Shown here piece by piece: positions 1-12,020 of a stretch of DNA of 64,000 nucleotides (its first letter is position 1; each line of letters opens with the position of its first letter). Under the pieces are notes generated by a model that was not told the DNA's origin, made no database searches, and was given only the letters and a program-made list of their open reading frames with translations. Source of the DNA: Sporothrix humicola (lineage: Eukaryota; Ascomycota; Sordariomycetes; Ophiostomatales; Ophiostomataceae); contig WNYE01000002.1 of assembly GCA_021396245.1 (NCBI GenBank), positions 682,001 to 746,000 of the forward strand, read 5' to 3'. The position numbers and the translations under genes are program-made.

Positions 1-1
1 T

Positions 2-914
2 GTCTCCACGGCCGTTGTTGAGCCCTACAACGCCGTCCTGTCCACCCACAGCACCATTGAGAACTCGGACTGCACGTTCCTTGTCGACAACGAGGCTGTC
101 TACGACATTTGCCGCCGCAACCTGGACATCCCCCGCCCCGACTACGAGCACCTGAACCGCCTCATTGCCCAGGTCGTCAGCTCCATCACCTCGTCCCTGC
201 GCTTCGACGGTGCCCTCAACGTTGATCTGAACGAGTTCCAGACCAACCTGGTCCCCTACCCGCGTATCCACTACCCCCTGATCAGCTACGCCCCGGTCGT
301 GTCGGCCTCCAAGAGCGCCCACGAGTCTTTCAAGGTCCACGACCTGACCTTCCAGTGTATGTTGCTCTCTCGGTGATTTGATTTATACACAATGTGTCGT
401 AGATGATTTTGATGTTAACACCTCCCCTGCAGGCTTCGAGCCTAACAACCAGATGGTTGTCTGCGACCCCCGCAACGGCAAGTACATGGCCGTCGCCCTG
501 CTGTACCGCGGTGACGTCGTCCCCCGCGACTGCAACGCCGCCGTCGCCGCCCTCAAGGCCAAGGCCTCGTTCAACCTGGTCGAGTGGTGCCCGACTGGCT
601 TCAAGATCGGCATCAACTACCAGAAGCCCGTCGCTGTCCCCACCGCCTCGCCCACCGACGGCGGCCTTGCCAGCGTCGACCGCTCCGTCTCCATGCTGTC
701 CAACACCACCGCCATCGCCGAGGCTTGGTCGCGTCTGGACCACAAGTTCGACCTCATGTACAGCAAGCGCGCCTTCGTGCACTGGTACGTTGGTGAGGGT
801 ATGGAGGAGGGTGAGTTCAGCGAGGCCCGTGAGGATCTGGCTGCGCTCGAGAAGGATTACGAGGAGGTGGCCGCCGATTCGTTCGAGGCTGAGGAGGGCG
901 ATGTCGAGTACTAA
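2..914 (+). CDS. alpha-tubulin, 3' part (5' end outside window)
   Basis: Alpha subunit of the tubulin heterodimer that builds microtubules. The frame enters at base 2 and gives the last 278 residues of a protein usually about 450 long, so roughly the first 170 residues, including the N-terminal GTP-binding loops, lie to the left. Exons are 2-356 and 433-914; the 76 bp intron (357-432) starts GTATGT and ends CTGCAG, and the join restores FQC-FEPNNQ. Visible hallmarks are DLNEFQTNLVPYPRIH, which carries the catalytic Glu that triggers GTP hydrolysis on the neighbouring beta subunit, then VVCDPRNGKYMA, the ALLYRGDVVP strand, the KRAFVHWYVGEGMEEGEF helix and an acidic tail ending GDVEY with the terminal Tyr typical of alpha-tubulin. 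Whether this is the main or a second alpha-tubulin gene cannot be told from this fragment. Identity is very secure. Confidence 0.97.
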
Positions 915-1592
915 GCTAGTGTCGTCGACCTTACCTAACGTTGTTATCCCCCCCCGTTTCTTTACTTCGTTTTCTGTTATTTTGAACGTTGTTTTATGCG
1001 TACCCTCCACAAATCAAACACCCCGGTTTCTTGATTTTCTGATTTCTGATTTCCTGTTTTTATGACTCGCAACACCCCTCCCTATTTCTTCTCTCCCCTT
1101 TTTTATCTTCGTATTTTCTAGGGTACATATGACGACCAAAATGAGCGTGACTTGATGATCCAAAGAGTGAATCCCGAATCCACCCAAAAATATGATATCC
1201 GAGGACTTCTACCCGCCCCTACCTTCTTCTTTTTTTCTACCTAATTTATTTTTCTTTTTTACTGTCTTTCCTTCTGGTGCCATGTGGTCCTTCTCCTTCT
1301 ACGTCTTCTTGAAGTTGTACTGTCTTTTCTTTTGTTGTGACCTATAACTTAACGTTTGGGCTTTTGCTTTCAGCCTCTGGGACGGAATGGGAGTACGGAG
1401 GAATAAAAAAAGGAGAAAAATAGAGATAGAAAGGGAACAAAAGTGACTTGCTTTCTATAGGACTACAGTATGTAAAAGTATGAAAAGTATAACAACGCAA
1501 AGAAATGCCAATGGTAAATTAAAGGCGCCCGATGAGTATGAACAAAAAAGAGACAAAAATAAAACACTGTAAAACACAACCATGCTTTTATT
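915..1592. other. intergenic, convergent 3' flanks of alpha-tubulin and Nop12
   Basis: About 680 bp between two stop codons facing each other. It is T-rich after the tubulin stop and A-rich towards the Nop12 stop, as expected for two 3' untranslated regions. I see no gene or repeat here. Confidence 0.6.
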
Positions 1593-3500
1593 TTATGCGC
1601 CGCCACCCTGCTTTGCCCGCCAGTTGGCCGCCCGGCCGGCCTGCCGCACCTGTTTCCGCGAAGCATCGCTGCCCGGCGGTCCGCTGTTACGCGGGCCCTT
1701 CTTCTTGCCCTTCTTGAACAGGTTCACGCCGCCCACACGCGCGCGCATGCCCTCAAACACCATGGGCTTGCCGTCGGGACCTGTCGTGCCCAGGGGTGTC
1801 GTGGCTGCAGACTTGGACTTGCCCAGCAGCTTGGAGGCGCGACCAGCCGACGTCTGCTGCTCAGCCGTCAGCTTGGGCGTGTAGCCCGTGGTGCGGTCGC
1901 GGCGGTCGTTCTTGCGGTCCCGCTTGTTATCGCGAGCACCCTGCTCTGGCTTGCCCTCCACCTTGCGCTGGGCACGCTCAACGGCGCGCGCCGTCTTGTA
2001 GGGCGCCTTGCAGCGGCTGACACGCAGCGCACGGGGCAGCAGAGGCGGGTACTTCTTCTCGTTGAGCAGGAGGGCAGCCTCGACGGTTGTGGCGTCGTAG
2101 AACTGGACGTAGGCGAAGCCCTTGCCGACACGCGTGACCTGGTCACGAATCACACGAACGCTCTCGACCTTGCCGGCGTGCTTGCCAAACGTGCGCCACA
2201 GACCCTCCTCGACGTCCATGGGCGTCTTGTTGCGCTTCTTGCGGGTCTCGCCGCCTTCGTCGTCGGGGTTGGCACTGAGAACGGTCTCATCGTCGACAAA
2301 GCCCAGGTTACCCACGAAAACGCAGCGTTTGTGGTCGACAGGCGACGGGTGCGACACGCTGTCGGCGCGCAGATGGCGGTCGAGCACGACGGTGCCGTTG
2401 AGCTTGCGGACGGCCGTGCGGGCCGCGGCAGCCGTCGAGTAGACGGCGTAGGCGTTGGTGGACTGCGCCGTGGCGCTCATGACGTTCTTTGTGATGAACG
2501 ACGCGCGCTTGGGCAGAGCTGCGGAGGCAAAAGGGACGGAGCGGAACCGCAGGCTCTCAAGTGTCGGCTTGTCGTCCTTCTTCTCCTCGCCGTCCTCACC
2601 ATCCTTCTCCTTGTCGGCCTTGCTCTTCTTCACTGAGTCAAGAATCGACTCGAGATGAGCCACCAAAGTCTTCTTAGCAGCCTTGCCAGTGACGGCGCTG
2701 ATGCTGACATTCGACAAAAAGACCGTGCGGTCTGCCTTGGCCTTGTCCTCTTCGCCAATCGGCCCGTCGGCAGTTACGTCCTCTGCGTCGCCGTTAGTGG
2801 CGGATTTGAGGAGGGACTCGTGGATGATGGGCTCTTCGTCGCTCTCGTTTTCGTCGTCGTTGCTGTCGGCCATTTCTTCGTCCGAGTTGTCGGCGGTCCG
2901 CTTGGCCTTCTTCTCGGCCGGCCCGTCAATTTCTTTCTCCAGCTTGTCAAAGTAGCGGCTCTCGAGGTCGTCGTTTTCGTCGCGGTTCTTTCTCTTTCTC
3001 TTGCTGGCGTTGCTCTTCAGGTCGACGGCTTCTGCGGGGGTCTCCTCTTCGCTTGCGTCGCTGGAGTCGGCCTCCTCGTCTTCTTCGCTGTCGTCCTCGT
3101 CATCATCCTCGTCATCTTCCTCCTCGTCGTCGTCTTCCTCATCATCTTCTTGCTCGTCTTCGCTTGGAGTCGCTTCCTCCTCCTCTTTGCTTAGAGGCTT
3201 AATAGGGGCTGCTTTCGGTGCTGCTCTTGGCTTGGCCGCTACCAATGGCTCATATTTTGGCTTTGCAGTTGCCGCAACCGGACCGACCTGCAACGTATAT
3301 GTTAGAGGCACTTCTCCATAGGCTCTTCTCCATTCTTTAAAGTGCCTTCTCAACTTACACTGGATGCAAAGAGAGCATCGAGGGTGGGGTCGACGGCCTT
3401 TTTCGGCGCAGAAAAGACTGATTTTCTGTTTTCGAGCAGGTTAGTATTCGGCATATCAGATAGAAAGAAAGACTTGCCTGCCAAAATGTACTCACCCCAT
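1593..3500 (-). CDS. NOP12: Nop12-type nucleolar RNA-binding protein
   Basis: Nucleolar protein with two RRMs, in yeast needed for 5.8S/25S rRNA maturation and large ribosomal subunit assembly. Three coding exons on the minus strand: 3496-3500 (only 5 nt, ATGGG), 3359-3425 and 1593-3287, with introns of 70 bp (3426-3495, donor GTGAGT) and 71 bp (3288-3358, donor GTAAGT, acceptor TTGCAG after a CTAAC). Splicing gives an N-terminus MGKSVFSAPKKAVDPTLDAL, the conserved Nop12 opening, which settles the start; the long exon alone lacks it. The protein is 588 aa: very acidic D/E tract around residues 58-100, RRM1 about 212-335 with an internal insert, RRM2 about 345-450 with RNP2 CVFVGNLG and RNP1 KGFAYVQF, then a basic, glycine-rich tail. 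It lies head to head with the Sds3/Dep1 gene. Confidence 0.92.
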
Positions 3501-4386
3501 TGTGATGTGCTGTTGTTGCGAAAGTAAACAGTGGTCTCTGCAATCGCTGCCGAAAAAACGGGCAGAAAAAAAAATAATTGCAGTCTCGACGATTTGGGGA
3601 TTGCGATAACGATAGGGCGGCTTATCAGAACGTGACTCGGCCTGACTCTGACGCTGTGCCGAGACTGCAAGAGAGGGTACTTATGACGACTTGTAGGTAC
3701 TTCTATGTACATCGGGATATAGGCAAATCCAGTGTACCCCCCAGTACCTATATGTTGCCCAGCCACATGGTTACTGTAAGCATCGCTCGAGCCGAGATTC
3801 TGCCCGTCTTCACCGCCCGTACCAGGATCTGGTCATCTGGCTAGCGCACTGTCCACTGCTACTGCCCCCCAAGAAAGCGCGAGAGAGGAGGAAAAACGGG
3901 CGGCACAGCGCCAAAAACAGCTGGGGGGAAGAGGAAAGAGGAAAGAGCGACCGACCCAGGAGCACCTGCGCGCAAGTGGCATTTCACCCGCCGATTTTCT
4001 ACCTTCTGCTTCCTCCCACAAAAACGCTCCGCTTCCACAATCCCTCTCTTTTCTCTCGACACAGTCTTCCCACACCACATCTTATCCACGACCCGACCGC
4101 CCGTTTTATCAATCGGCAGTCTCTTGCGAATCCGTTAGGGAGACTATTCTTCGTGTTTGACGCCCGGAAGCAGCTCGTTTTGGGGCTCTCCTGTGCCAGA
4201 CCCGACGGGCGGCATTTCGCTGTCTTGTCTCCTCTTTCTTTCTCCTCCCTCTTTTGACTTTGACTGTCAATTCCTCGACTTTCTCCCTCCCACCCGCCTC
4301 TCTACTACGACGTCTACCTGCCTCCTCTCTCGAACTTCAACTCCTCCCACATTTGATCGACCTTCCCTTTTCCCCCCGCGGACGAG
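3501..4386. promoter_or_regulatory. divergent promoter region, Nop12 / Sds3-Dep1
   Basis: About 890 bp between two divergent start codons. The right 250 bp is a pyrimidine-rich leader (many CT runs up to 4386), typical of a filamentous-fungal 5' untranslated region. A run of nine A with an ATAATT lies at about 3567-3580 on the Nop12 side. No ORF here looks real. Confidence 0.5.
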
Positions 4387-6941
4387 ATGGCCGCCGACGA
4401 AGCATCCGAGGACGTGGCTCCCTCGAGTCCGCCTCTTCTCTCCCACGACGCCAACGACAACGCCGACAACGCCGACCACAGCCTCAGCAATGCGTCCAGT
4501 CCACTCACCGAGGTCGAAGACAAAGACGGCGAGCCAGATGAGATGGACCTCGACGTGGATGGGCCAGTGCACAACTCGTCGTCTCTGAGCAACGTCAACT
4601 TGGACGACGACGACGAAAACGACAACGAGAACGGCTCAAGGGCAGCCCGATCGCGCTCAGGGTCCGACAACGAGGACGAGTCGGCCCTGTCCGAGGTCGA
4701 GCCCGACATCAACGACTCAGAAGCCGAGACGGAGCGGCTCTACGACACGCCCACCAAGGCCAAGAACATCAAGGATGGCGCAGACGCCGAGAGCAGTCCC
4801 GAGTCTGTCACAATGGGCTTGAGCCCGACAAAGCGGCTCGCGGCCCAGGCGGCACAGTCTCGCGACCGCACGTTCCAGGCCAGCCCCAGCAAGCTGAAGC
4901 AACAGCTCCACGCCGACTCTGACGAGGAGGAGGATGCCGAAGAAGACGACGACGAGGATGATGCGCTCTCTGAGGCAGAAGACGAGGAGAACAACGAGGC
5001 CGACGGCGAAGAAGAAGCGGCTGCAGACGACCGCGAGGCGACGAGAAGCAGTCGGCGCCGGTCGCTGGCCGCCAAAGAACAGGCAAAGAAGCTGGGCCAG
5101 TCGCCGTCTGTGGGCAGCAAGACAAAGGACGAGACAAATGGCGACAAGGAAGACACGCCCGTGCCAACACCAGCCCTCCTCCGTACCCAGCGCTCGTCAA
5201 ACTCCAACTCGGACACGCGGAAACGCAAGCGCTCGCCCACCACAGACCCGTCCGAGTCGGATCAGCCGCTGCGGAAACGAATTGGCTCAGGTGCCCGTGA
5301 CGCGCCCTCAATTGCCGAGGACGTCGACGGCGAGAAAGTGTCCTCAAAGCGATTGAACGGCGCGACCGACGACGACGCCGCCGAGACGGGCGCCGACGAA
5401 AAGGCCGAGGCCGACAACTCGGCTGAAGGCACAAACAGCGACACGTTCCGGGCTAGAAGGTCGAAGCGTGGCAGTGCCAGGAAGACGCGGAGCAACTCGG
5501 ACGGCGACGACAACGAAGACCAGAACGAGAACGACGACGCTGAAGACGGCGACATGGCGACGGCAGAAGAGGACGCCGCGGGCCAGGGCGATGACGAGCC
5601 AATCGACGGCGACGTTGACGAAGAAGCCGAGGCCGCCCACCGCAACGAAGAAGAGTGTACGACCACGATACCCGGCAGGATAAACCTGGACAATGCTGAC
5701 ATTGCAACAGTGGAACGGAAGAAGGCTGCGTTAGAAAACCTGCACGCTATCGAGAAGCAGTTTGCGTCCTTCCGAGACAAGTGAGTGCCCCCACAGCCCG
5801 CTCTATCTATTTGCCTGCTTCTAACCACAACGCAGACTCTACCAGGAACGGCTCGACCAGCTCAATCAAGAGGAGGAGATGCTCCTCGGCGACAACCCCA
5901 CCCACCCCGAGTACCTGGCGATGATGCAGTGCGTCAACGAGCGGCGAGACGAGAAGATCCGCGTCATCGATGTCGAGTACAACTTTAACCTGCAGACCTT
6001 GAAACGGTGGGCCGTCGGCCGCCGCAGCCACATCCACGGCCAGTACTTCCAGAGCATACGCGAGTCGCGCGAGCTCGTGCTCGAGGAGCTCGGCCGCCAA
6101 TGGTACCAGATCCAGCAGCAGCGCCGGCGGCACGCCAACACCATTCCCGACTACGGCCTGCAGTTCCCCTCGGCAAAGACACAACGCGTCAAGGATGCCA
6201 TCACATACAACAAGGAGGTGTCCATCCTGTCGGGGATTGCCAAGTACGAGGGCTTCCCGGCCGCGCCAAAGATCAACGGCGCCTCATCGTCGCAAGTCGA
6301 CGACGACCTCGAAGCCATTGCAGTAGGTTCTTCCACGGTACGCGCCTGATAATATCCCTTTACTAATGTCCCCCCAGAGAGGCCGCCAGTCGGTACCGAG
6401 CGTCCACGCCGTGCAACCACACGCGCATGCGCATCCACATCTCCACGCCGCGCACGGCCACGGCCACGGCCACTCTCATTCTCCATACCCTGAACTGGCA
6501 GGAAGCACGCTCGTAAACAGTGCAAGTACCGTTACGAACGGTAATGGTAACGGCGCCGCCACAGCCACCAACGGCAACGGCGGCCCCGTCTCCTTCCACA
6601 GCCTAGGGGCAGCAGGTCAGCAATTCTTGGCGGACACGCCGTGGGCGAACCCACACCATCCCGCTCACGCACACCATGTTCAACTTCAACAGCAGCAGAG
6701 GCAGCAGGGTTCTCCAGCAGCCAAATCTACGGCGTCGGCGTCGGCGTCGGGCCAGCCGGCAACGCCGCAACAGCCCCGAAAGCCACTGCCACAGCAGGCG
6801 GCCGCTAGCCACGGTACCAGCAAGAGTGGCAGCAGCGGTGCGAGCCATGTGCCCTACTCCAAGAGCGGCCAGCCAGCACCGAAGACGGCGCCTCCGCCTC
6901 CGATGCCCATTAAGAGAGACGTGGCCACGGTCAGTTTCTAG
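4387..6941 (+). CDS. Sds3/Dep1-family subunit of Rpd3L histone deacetylase complex
   Basis: Likely scaffold subunit of the large Rpd3/Sin3 histone deacetylase complex, acting in transcriptional repression in the nucleus. Exons are 4387-5780, 5836-6322 and 6378-6941, giving 814 aa. The first intron (5781-5835, 55 bp) has GTGAGT and a CTAAC. For the second, the donor GTAGGT at 6323 gives 55 bp; a later donor GTACGC at 6338 would also keep the frame (+5 aa) but leaves an improbably short 40 bp intron. Residues 1-430 are acidic and low in complexity, with KRKR-like basic patches. The Sds3-like helical domain spans about 433-610 (ERKKAALENLHAIEKQF ... NPTHPEYLAMMQCVNERRDEK). The tail has a His-rich stretch (10 His in 21 residues) and Q/P/S-rich sequence. 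Dep1 and Sds3 share this domain; the long acidic N-terminus favours Dep1, with moderate confidence. Confidence 0.85.
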
Positions 6942-7768
6942 CACCAAAACAGCCGTGGCGAGTGGAGTTTACGGTTTCTTTTGAAGAAATGACGCGGTCC
7001 GGGGTTCTTCCCTTTCTTTCTTGTTCCTGTAATATATGGTGTCCGGGCGTTTTCCTTTTTTTCTTTCTTTTTCTTCTTTTTTTCTCCATGGTTTCCGACC
7101 TGCACATATTTCTATTGTTTGGGTTTGTTTTTGCTGGCAGGCTTTGTGGAAGGGGAAAACAGTTGGTCGACGGCTGCGGCCCGACATTATGTTATATCAT
7201 GCCTGGCTGGGGGGTAAAGGGGGAATCGGGGTGGCTCTTTTGTTCTTCTCTTCCCGCTTTCGACTTTTGTTTTCTGGTTATTGTCTTGTTTTGTTGCGGA
7301 GTTTATTGTTCCTTTATGGCCTGTGATGCCTTTCTTTTTGATAGTCTCGTCTTTTTTCCAGTTTTTACTTTCTTGCACAGGAGGTAGCGACTTTAGTATA
7401 TACCAAGCCACCGTGCCCGCTCTTTTTACGATACAGCCCATAGTGAACAGCAATACCTATATTTTCAATTGACTCTGAATGTCCGCAAAAGAAAAGAAGG
7501 CGAATTTGTTTCGTGCATTGTCTTTAGCGAAAAGTAAAGAACGCCATCAAAACGGGCGTTCTCTCCTGCAACACTCTCGTAACAAACTCAAAATGAAGAA
7601 TGGAATGTTTATTTCATTATGTAGTCATTTTGTACAGTATATCCCGTTGAATAATAAAGAGATCGATCCACCCTCACAATTTGTTCGCCGAGGTAGACAC
7701 CGCACCTTCGTACCATTCGACCGGGCTGTCGTTTCGTCGTTCCATTGAGTCCCAGACAGTCCACCCTA
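6942..7768. other. intergenic, convergent 3' flanks
   Basis: About 830 bp between the stop codons of the Sds3/Dep1 gene and Coa3. The left half is strongly T-rich (poly-T/CT runs at 7008-7090), as for a 3' untranslated region. I see no gene. Confidence 0.55.
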
Positions 7769-8178
7769 TCACTTCTTCGCTAAAGCCTGGGCTTGTGCTT
7801 GTATTTGTGACGGCTGCGCCTGCTGTGTGGTCTTCTGGACGGACTGTGCCGGCTCGCTCGGGACCTGGACGTCGTCGAAGTCGTCCTGGCCGATAACGTG
7901 GATCGTGTAGGCGTCTGTAGACAGGGGGTCAGTGACTATTCGGCATTTCCGTACATTCTATTAGTACCTGGGATGGGAGTGTGACGCACAAACACCAATG
8001 GCAAAGGCAGAGATGCCGAGACCGAGGACAGTGTTCTTGACGAGATATGGCCGGCGGGCACGGATCAGGGCCGGCGACTGGCGCATGCGCCGATCATAGT
8101 AGGAAGAGTGCTCAACACTGTGCTGTTAGTACGTGGATAAGGCGGTTGGAGTAGAAGAGCGTGTACGCACCCAGACAT
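7769..8178 (-). CDS. COA3: Coa3-like cytochrome c oxidase assembly factor
   Basis: Small inner-membrane protein of mitochondria that in yeast binds newly made Cox1 together with Cox14 and couples Cox1 synthesis to assembly. The gene is assembled from three minus-strand exons: 8171-8178 (8 nt, ATGTCTGG), 7990-8117 and 7769-7914, with introns of 53 bp (8118-8170, donor GTGCGT) and 75 bp (7915-7989, donor GTGCGT, acceptor CTACAG). The product is 93 aa. Residues 3-30 contain the family hallmark YYDRRMRQSPALIRARRPYL, one membrane segment follows (about 33-53), then AYTIHVIGQDDFDDVQVP and a Gln/Ala-rich tail ending AKK. Splicing the second intron turns GTT T|AC into Val-Tyr and restores the conserved YAYTIHVIGQ junction, which is strong evidence for the model. 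It is divergent from Pta1 across 796 bp. Confidence 0.9.
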
Positions 8179-8974
8179 TGTGAATTTGTCGTTTGTTGTT
8201 TGTTGGAAGCGAATTCAATTCTCGAGACAACGTCTGACGTCTGTTGGTGGCCCGCATCGCCTGACGAAAAAGTCGAAAGTGGAAAGCGTGATGGACTGAT
8301 GACTAATATTCCGTAGTCTTTAGGTAGAGGTACCCTCCTGTATCTTCCCGCTGTCACTAAGCGACATCTACTTGCCGGTACATAGCTTGACCTGGCCGCG
8401 CTAGTCCAGGTTCGGCAACTTTGAGTTTCCTTGCTGCGTCGCTCTTTCCCTTTCAGCGTGCACTTGACGCCTACAGCACCTTCCCAAAACCGCGCCCAAA
8501 TGCGCCAGAGACAAACTCGACCTGCATTTTCGTGTCGTGCCCCAGTTTTGCGACTGCAGAACCTCAACCTCCAACGAAGCTCTCCCATTTCACGTTTACG
8601 ACATACATTTTCTCGCGTCACACCGGTATCACGACGCACCTGACGAATTACGCACTCAGTCCATCTGCCGAAACAGCTCGCGTGGTCATCGCCCTGGTCT
8701 CCTCCTTGTCAGCTCCAACTTCCTGCAGGGAATGGCGATCGACCAGGAAATGTCGTGACGTCGCCAGCGCTTCAAATTTCTCTCGACGACATTTGATTTT
8801 TGAACAGTATCAAACGTACGGGCTGCACTGCATCGACTGCATCTACCTTTCCTTTTGCATTTCCACCGAATCACCGACGCGTCAACACCTCACGAGCTCT
8901 CGATTGGCTTCTGGCCTCACTCTTGGAAGACATAAGCTCGACAAGCTCGACATACACCCTACATATCCGCCACC
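8179..8974. promoter_or_regulatory. divergent promoter region, Coa3 / Pta1
   Basis: About 800 bp between divergent start codons. A TGACGT core (CRE/ATF-like) lies near 8231-8240. The stretch 8420-8970 is the presumed Pta1 leader and holds several short out-of-frame ORFs (for example from 8431 and 8537) that I take as chance or upstream ORFs. Confidence 0.45.
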
Positions 8975-11570
8975 ATGGCATCCGCAGCAGCTGTTGCACC
9001 GTCGAACGGGGCGCCAGCTTCAGCATCGGCCGCCCCTGCGGCCTCTGCAAGCTCCGATCCGATCCAGGAACAGATCCGCCAGCTCGACGATGCACGCAAA
9101 GTCGTCCTGGCCAATGTCGGCCACTATCCCATGATTGTCCAGGGCATCCTGCCCATTATCAGCCCGTCGTCCCTGCCACAGCTGCGGAGATGGGGCGCCG
9201 ATTTCCTGGCAGAGGCCTTCTCGGCACCTGCGATGCCTTCGCGCGAGAAGGAGAGCTTGAGCTTGCTTGTGCTTGAAAGCTTAAAGGGCATGCTCGAGAA
9301 CGCGAATGAGGATCCCTATGTGCTCCGCAGCATCATCCAGGCCGTCTCCAGCATCTATCCGCTCGTGATGCGGTGGGTGATCAACAACTCGTATGACACG
9401 GACACGTGGGATCGCATCAGCACAATCAAGTCTCGCATCCTGCGGTTGTGGGAGTCGCCCTCGCCCTCTGTCCAGATCTGCTGCATCAAGTTCGCCCAGC
9501 GTGTTGTGCTTGCACAGACGCATGCTGCCAACCCCGACCAACGCCAACGTGACGGCCTCGAAATTAATTTGTCTCTCATCCCCGCCAACCACCCTCTTCT
9601 CGACCCGCGGCATCTCGAGGCCGAAGCCACTGGCCTGCTCGACAGAATGCTCGGCGTTTTGCAGGACAACAGCAGCGACGCCCTCATCGTCGACGCCACA
9701 CTCAATACACTCTCGATTCTGGTGCGGACACGGCCAACGACGGTCAACCGCACAATCAATGCCGTCCTCAACTTCAACCCGCTCAAACTGGCCAGCGGCC
9801 CGTCCCCACTCACACCACGGGCCCGCGTCATGGCCAAGTCCATGGAGAAGACGACACGCATGCTCCTGATCCACATTATGAAGCGCGAGCCCCAAAACCC
9901 GTTCAACCCGCGGATACAGCAATACGTGGAGCGCCTGATGCGGTCACGGGCCGAGCTGATCGACGACGCCGGGCGGAAGCGGTCACTGGCGGACCAGCAG
10001 GCGGCAGCATTGTCTGGCGACGTAAAACGCCAGAGAGTGGCCAGCGGTGCGGCTGTCCCGCCGCCAATGCAAGAGATTCCTGCCCTTACGCCGGGGCCAA
10101 AGAGTCTGGCGGACATTTTCGCCTTGACAAACAGCCCGCAACTCAGAGCGTTCAACGCGTCCAATGTGCCTCTCGAGCTGGCTGCCAAGATTAGTGTCTC
10201 GACGCTGGCCCGGGTCGATCCGCAATTTTTCAGCAAGGCCATTGTCGGCATCCGGGACAGACTGGCGTCATTGGATGCAGCCTCTCTGCAGCAGACACTG
10301 AACCCGGATACGGCGCCTCTCGATGTCGAGGATGACGACGACGACTACGAGCCCGACTTTACGGCCGCCGAGGACGCCGAGCAGATCCTCAACAAGCTGG
10401 ACAATGAGGCCTCCGACAAGGAGGTGGCACGGGTGGACGCGGCGGCAGCGTCGCTGGCACTCGGTGCTTTCCAGCTGCCGACAGCACCCGCTCTGTCGTC
10501 CGACCAGGCCGTCAAGGTCGGACAGGCAACCGTCGCGCGGGTGTTTGATATGATGCAGGCCTCGGAGGAGACGGCGGCCGCTCCATCTACAGCTGTTGGT
10601 GCGCGCAAGACGGGCAAGGCCGGTTTAAATAGAGTGGCAGCAACGTCCAACGACAAGGAGGCGTGGATCACCATCCTGACACGGCTGGCCACGCGGTCTG
10701 TAAGCGGGCTGGAGGAGACGGGCGGTGACGACAGCCAAGAGGGCTCGGAGGATGGTGAGGAGGAAGGGGAGGCCGACAGCAAGCTTGTCAAGAAGGAGAA
10801 CGGCAGTGTGTCCAAACCCGGCGCAAAGCCCGTCCTCAACGACAAGATCCGCGAGCTGCTGTTCCGGTACGTGCTCGAAGACTTCCGGAAACGCATCGAT
10901 GTGGCCGTTGCGTGGCTCTGTGAGGAGTGGTACAACGACCGGCTGCAGGCAAAGTACCGCGAGGGCAGCGAAGGTGACGAAGCGAGCGATAGCGAGGAGA
11001 GGAAAAAAGCGAGCGGCAGCGAGGACCAGAAAGGACACTATGGGACATGGGTCGTCAAGGTGCTGGACGGTTTCCTGCCGTACCTCCACTCGCAGGACAA
11101 CAAGGTCTTGACGCGGTTCCTCAGCGAAGTGCCCGCGCTCAACAACGACCTGCTGCAGCGCGTCAAGAGCCTGTGCCGCGACCCGGCGCTGGTGCCTGTC
11201 GCGCTGACGAGTTTGTTATATCAACTCATGATGCGCCCGCCGGCGCGCGCCATCACCCTCGACACTGTGCAGGAGATTTGGATCGAGTGTAGGTCTCCCC
11301 GTGTGTTCTATTCCCATTTTGATTTCTCATACTAACTACGACACAGTCGAAGACGCCCGGCCTATGGCTACGAAATACCTGGACAAGTGGCGGCCTGGAT
11401 TTGTACAGGGGCACAGCGCGCCGGCCATCGAAGCGGCGCCAGCAGCAGAGGCGCCAGCAGCAGAGGCACCTGCAGTAGAAGCACCTGCCGATGGCCCGTC
11501 GGGCGACGCGGGCAGTGCTGGCGAAGCAACGCCGTCTGCACCAGCAGAAGCAACAGAAGCGGTGGCTTAA
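8975..11570 (+). CDS. PTA1: Pta1/symplekin, mRNA 3'-end processing scaffold
   Basis: Scaffold of the cleavage and polyadenylation factor; it bridges the phosphatase and nuclease modules in pre-mRNA 3'-end formation in the nucleus. Exons are 8975-11288 and 11347-11570, joined over a 58 bp intron (GTAGGT ... CTAAC ... CACAG). The join gives IWIEFEDARPM, ending in a Lys-Trp-Arg-Pro segment typical of fungal Pta1. The product is 845 aa. Residues 1-30 are Ala/Ser-rich; about 30-330 form the symplekin N-terminal HEAT-repeat region (QIRQLDDARKVVLANVGHYP, SPSVQICCIKFAQRVVL). An acidic linker (EDDDDDYEPDF) sits near residue 455, and the C-terminal helical region starts near 630. The extreme C-terminus is an Ala/Pro/Glu repeat (APAAEAPAAEAPA). 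ATG 8975 is in a CACC context and is the first in frame. Confidence 0.93.
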
Positions 11571-12020
11571 GCGTTCAAGGGAAAGCGTGGGAACAACGGA
11601 GTCGGAAAGCATTCGCATATTGTAATTCAAGTGTAATTTTGGGAACGGGCTACGGCGATTTCTGTTCATTTTTCATTTTCATTTCCGTTTCAGGGACGAC
11701 ATGTTTGTTGTCATGTACGAAGTATTTTTTCATGCTATTGGCGGCATTATTGGGACATTTCCGACAACATCCTCGAAAAGGGGTTTGTTTATTCTAGTGT
11801 ATTCTAAGGACCTCAACCGATCTTGTTAAGAAAGAAAACAATGCTGCTGTTGCAACTGTCGTTGATCATACTGTTTGTGTTAGTTTGTTTACTGTTTATT
11901 TCACGTCTGATTTGTCTCCTTTGCGTTGTTTTTCATAGTCTCAAAATTCCATAAAAATTCTCCGCTTGTTATCGATTATTCAAAAAAGACAAAAAGACAC
12001 AAACACCACAATACACACTC
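11571..12020. other. intergenic, convergent 3' flanks of Pta1 and Rex2
   Basis: 450 bp of T-rich then A-rich sequence between facing stop codons. No gene seen. Confidence 0.55.
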
